Source: Arthrobacter terrae
Lineage (GTDB): Bacteria; Actinomycetota; Actinomycetes; Actinomycetales; Micrococcaceae
Length of the DNA: 64,000 nucleotides
Direction of reading: 5' to 3'
Assembly: GCF_015708085.1 (NCBI RefSeq)
Contig: NZ_JADNYM010000004.1
Span: forward strand, 124,001 to 188,000
Below the pieces are notes generated by a model, which was not told the DNA's origin, did no database searches, and worked only from the letters and a program-made list of their open reading frames with translations. Below, one piece after another: positions 62,986 to 64,000 of this stretch; within the stretch, counting starts at the first letter, position 1; the number at the start of each line of letters is the position of its first letter. Position numbers and translations under genes: made by a program.

Positions 62986-64000
62986 ATGGCAGATCATAAA
63001 ATTGCCGTCATTAGCGGGGACGGTATTGGCCCGGAAGTGATCGGGGCTTCACTCAAAGTGCTTAATGCCGCAGAAGCGGCTTTCGGCTTCAGCACTGAAC
63101 GGACCGAAATCACAGCCGGTGCCCGGCACTATCTGAGTACTGGTGAACTTTGGACACCGGGACTGCAGGAGCAGCTCCGGGAACAGGACGCGATCCTCTT
63201 TGGTGCCATGGGCGACCCGGCCGTCAAACCCAGAATTCTTGAACGCGGTTTCATCCTGGAAATGCGCCGGACCTTCCAGCAGGCGGTGAATCTGCGGCCG
63301 GTAAAGCTGTATCCCGGTGTCAAGACTCCCATTATGGGGCTGACAGCGGAGCGCTGCGACCTGCTGATTGTCCGGGAAAACACCGAGGGCGCCTACGTAG
63401 GACGCGGCTCAACGGTGCACGCCGGAACAGCGTATGCCGTGGCGGTGCAGGAATCGGTGAACACCCGGGTAGGCGTGGAACGCGTGGTGGATTACTCCTT
63501 CCAGCTGGCCCGGCGCCGCCGGGGCAAGCTGACGCTTTGCCACAAAAAGAACATCCTGATTGAAGCCGGAAACCTGTGGCAGGACACCGTGAACGACCTG
63601 AGCGCGCTCTACCCGGAGGTGGAGCTGGATTACGTGCATGTGGATGCCATGTGCTTCCATCTTCCTGTTTCCCCGGAGCGCTTTGATGTAGTGGTTACGG
63701 ACAATTTATTCGGGGACATCATCACCGACCTGGGTGCCGTTATCCAAGGTGGTCTTGGCGTTGCCGCCAGCGCCAATCTGAATCTGGATGGCGCCGCGCC
63801 CAGCATGTTTGAGGCCATTCACGGCTCGGCGCCGGACATTGCCGGGAAGGGCTGGGCTAACCCGGTTGGCGCGGTGCTGTCCACCGCGATGCTGCTGGCG
63901 CACTTGGGGGAACGCGATGCGGCCATTGCAGTCGAGGCTGCTGCGGTACACGTTCTGGCTCAACTGCCGGAGCCCTCGGGGCCCGGTATGGGGCGTTCCA
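62986..64000 (+). CDS. Isopropylmalate/isocitrate dehydrogenase family protein (partial)
   Basis: At least 338 residues; runs off the right edge without a stop. A strong AAGGAGG precedes ATG 62986. IAVISGDGIGPEVIGASLKVL starts the decarboxylating beta-hydroxyacid dehydrogenase fold; RENTEGAYVGRGS, DNLFGDIITDLGA and HGSAPDIAGKGWANP are the substrate, metal and NAD regions. It is closest in appearance to actinobacterial LeuB, but has RENTEGAY where I expect REGTEGPY. Because it lies in a catabolic regulon, a malate-, tartrate- or 3-isopropylmalate-like substrate of that pathway is likely, and it may be a second copy of leuB. Confidence 0.85.
   Translation, partial: MADHKIAVISGDGIGPEVIGASLKVLNAAEAAFGFSTERTEITAGARHYLSTGELWTPGLQEQLREQDAILFGAMGDPAVKPRILERGFILEMRRTFQQAVNLRPVKLYPGVKTPIMGLTAERCDLLIVRENTEGAYVGRGSTVHAGTAYAVAVQESVNTRVGVERVVDYSFQLARRRRGKLTLCHKKNILIEAGNLWQDTVNDLSALYPEVELDYVHVDAMCFHLPVSPERFDVVVTDNLFGDIITDLGAVIQGGLGVAASANLNLDGAAPSMFEAIHGSAPDIAGKGWANPVGAVLSTAMLLAHLGERDAAIAVEAAAVHVLAQLPEPSGPGMGRS

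Overview
The window is high-GC DNA with AGGAGG-type ribosome binding sites, frequent GTG starts, many ATGA-type stop/start overlaps, and actinobacterial families (MmpS-like, lipoprotein binding proteins, a sugar ABC importer lacking its own ATPase). I infer a soil actinomycete of the Arthrobacter/Pseudarthrobacter kind; nothing here fixes the genus. No rRNA, tRNA, CRISPR array or intact insertion sequence was seen.

Most of the window is a row of small catabolic units, each with its own regulator. (1) 48-4205: LacI regulator, MFS transporter, amidase. (2) 6048-12328: FAH-family hydrolase divergent from an MFS transporter, two Asp/Glu-racemase-superfamily enzymes around a hydantoinase, and a GntR regulator, followed by a zinc-ribbon protein and a D-2-hydroxyacid dehydrogenase (12476-13719). 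(3) 16457-24028: LacI regulator, sugar ABC importer, GH130 phosphorylase and a large secreted protein, probably a mannoside unit. (4) 24033-31110: iron/phosphonate-type ABC importer coupled to a CoA-transferase, a CitE-like lyase and a DehI-like protein, with a divergent GntR regulator and a ketopantoate-reductase-like enzyme. (5) 41402-49166: oligopeptide ABC importer with gamma-glutamyltransferase and a GntR regulator. (6) 49836-53636: MFS transporter, SDR dehydrogenase, GlcD-like FAD oxidase. (7) 53667 to the right edge: FadR-type regulator, second peptide-type ABC importer, amidase, aldehyde dehydrogenase and a LeuB-like dehydrogenase that runs off the window.

Between units 4 and 5 sits a complete type I Wadjet anti-plasmid system (jetABCD, 33225-40183) with a decayed MazF-type toxin-antitoxin locus beside its promoter end. 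Intact toxin-antitoxin pairs lie at 5328-5895 and 49244-49746.

The least expected observations are: both racemase-superfamily enzymes of unit 2 lack the canonical cysteine pair; the six-gene overlapping operon of unit 4 suggests an undescribed acid-degradation route; three fragments or copies of one hydroxyacid dehydrogenase lie within 11 kb, one of which supplies the stop codon of the unit 1 amidase; one palindrome (TGGTCAGACCA) occurs at both ends of unit 7; and the three genes jetB, jetC and jetD each carry in-frame tandem duplications in linkers. Functions are assigned by reading motifs only; no database search was run.
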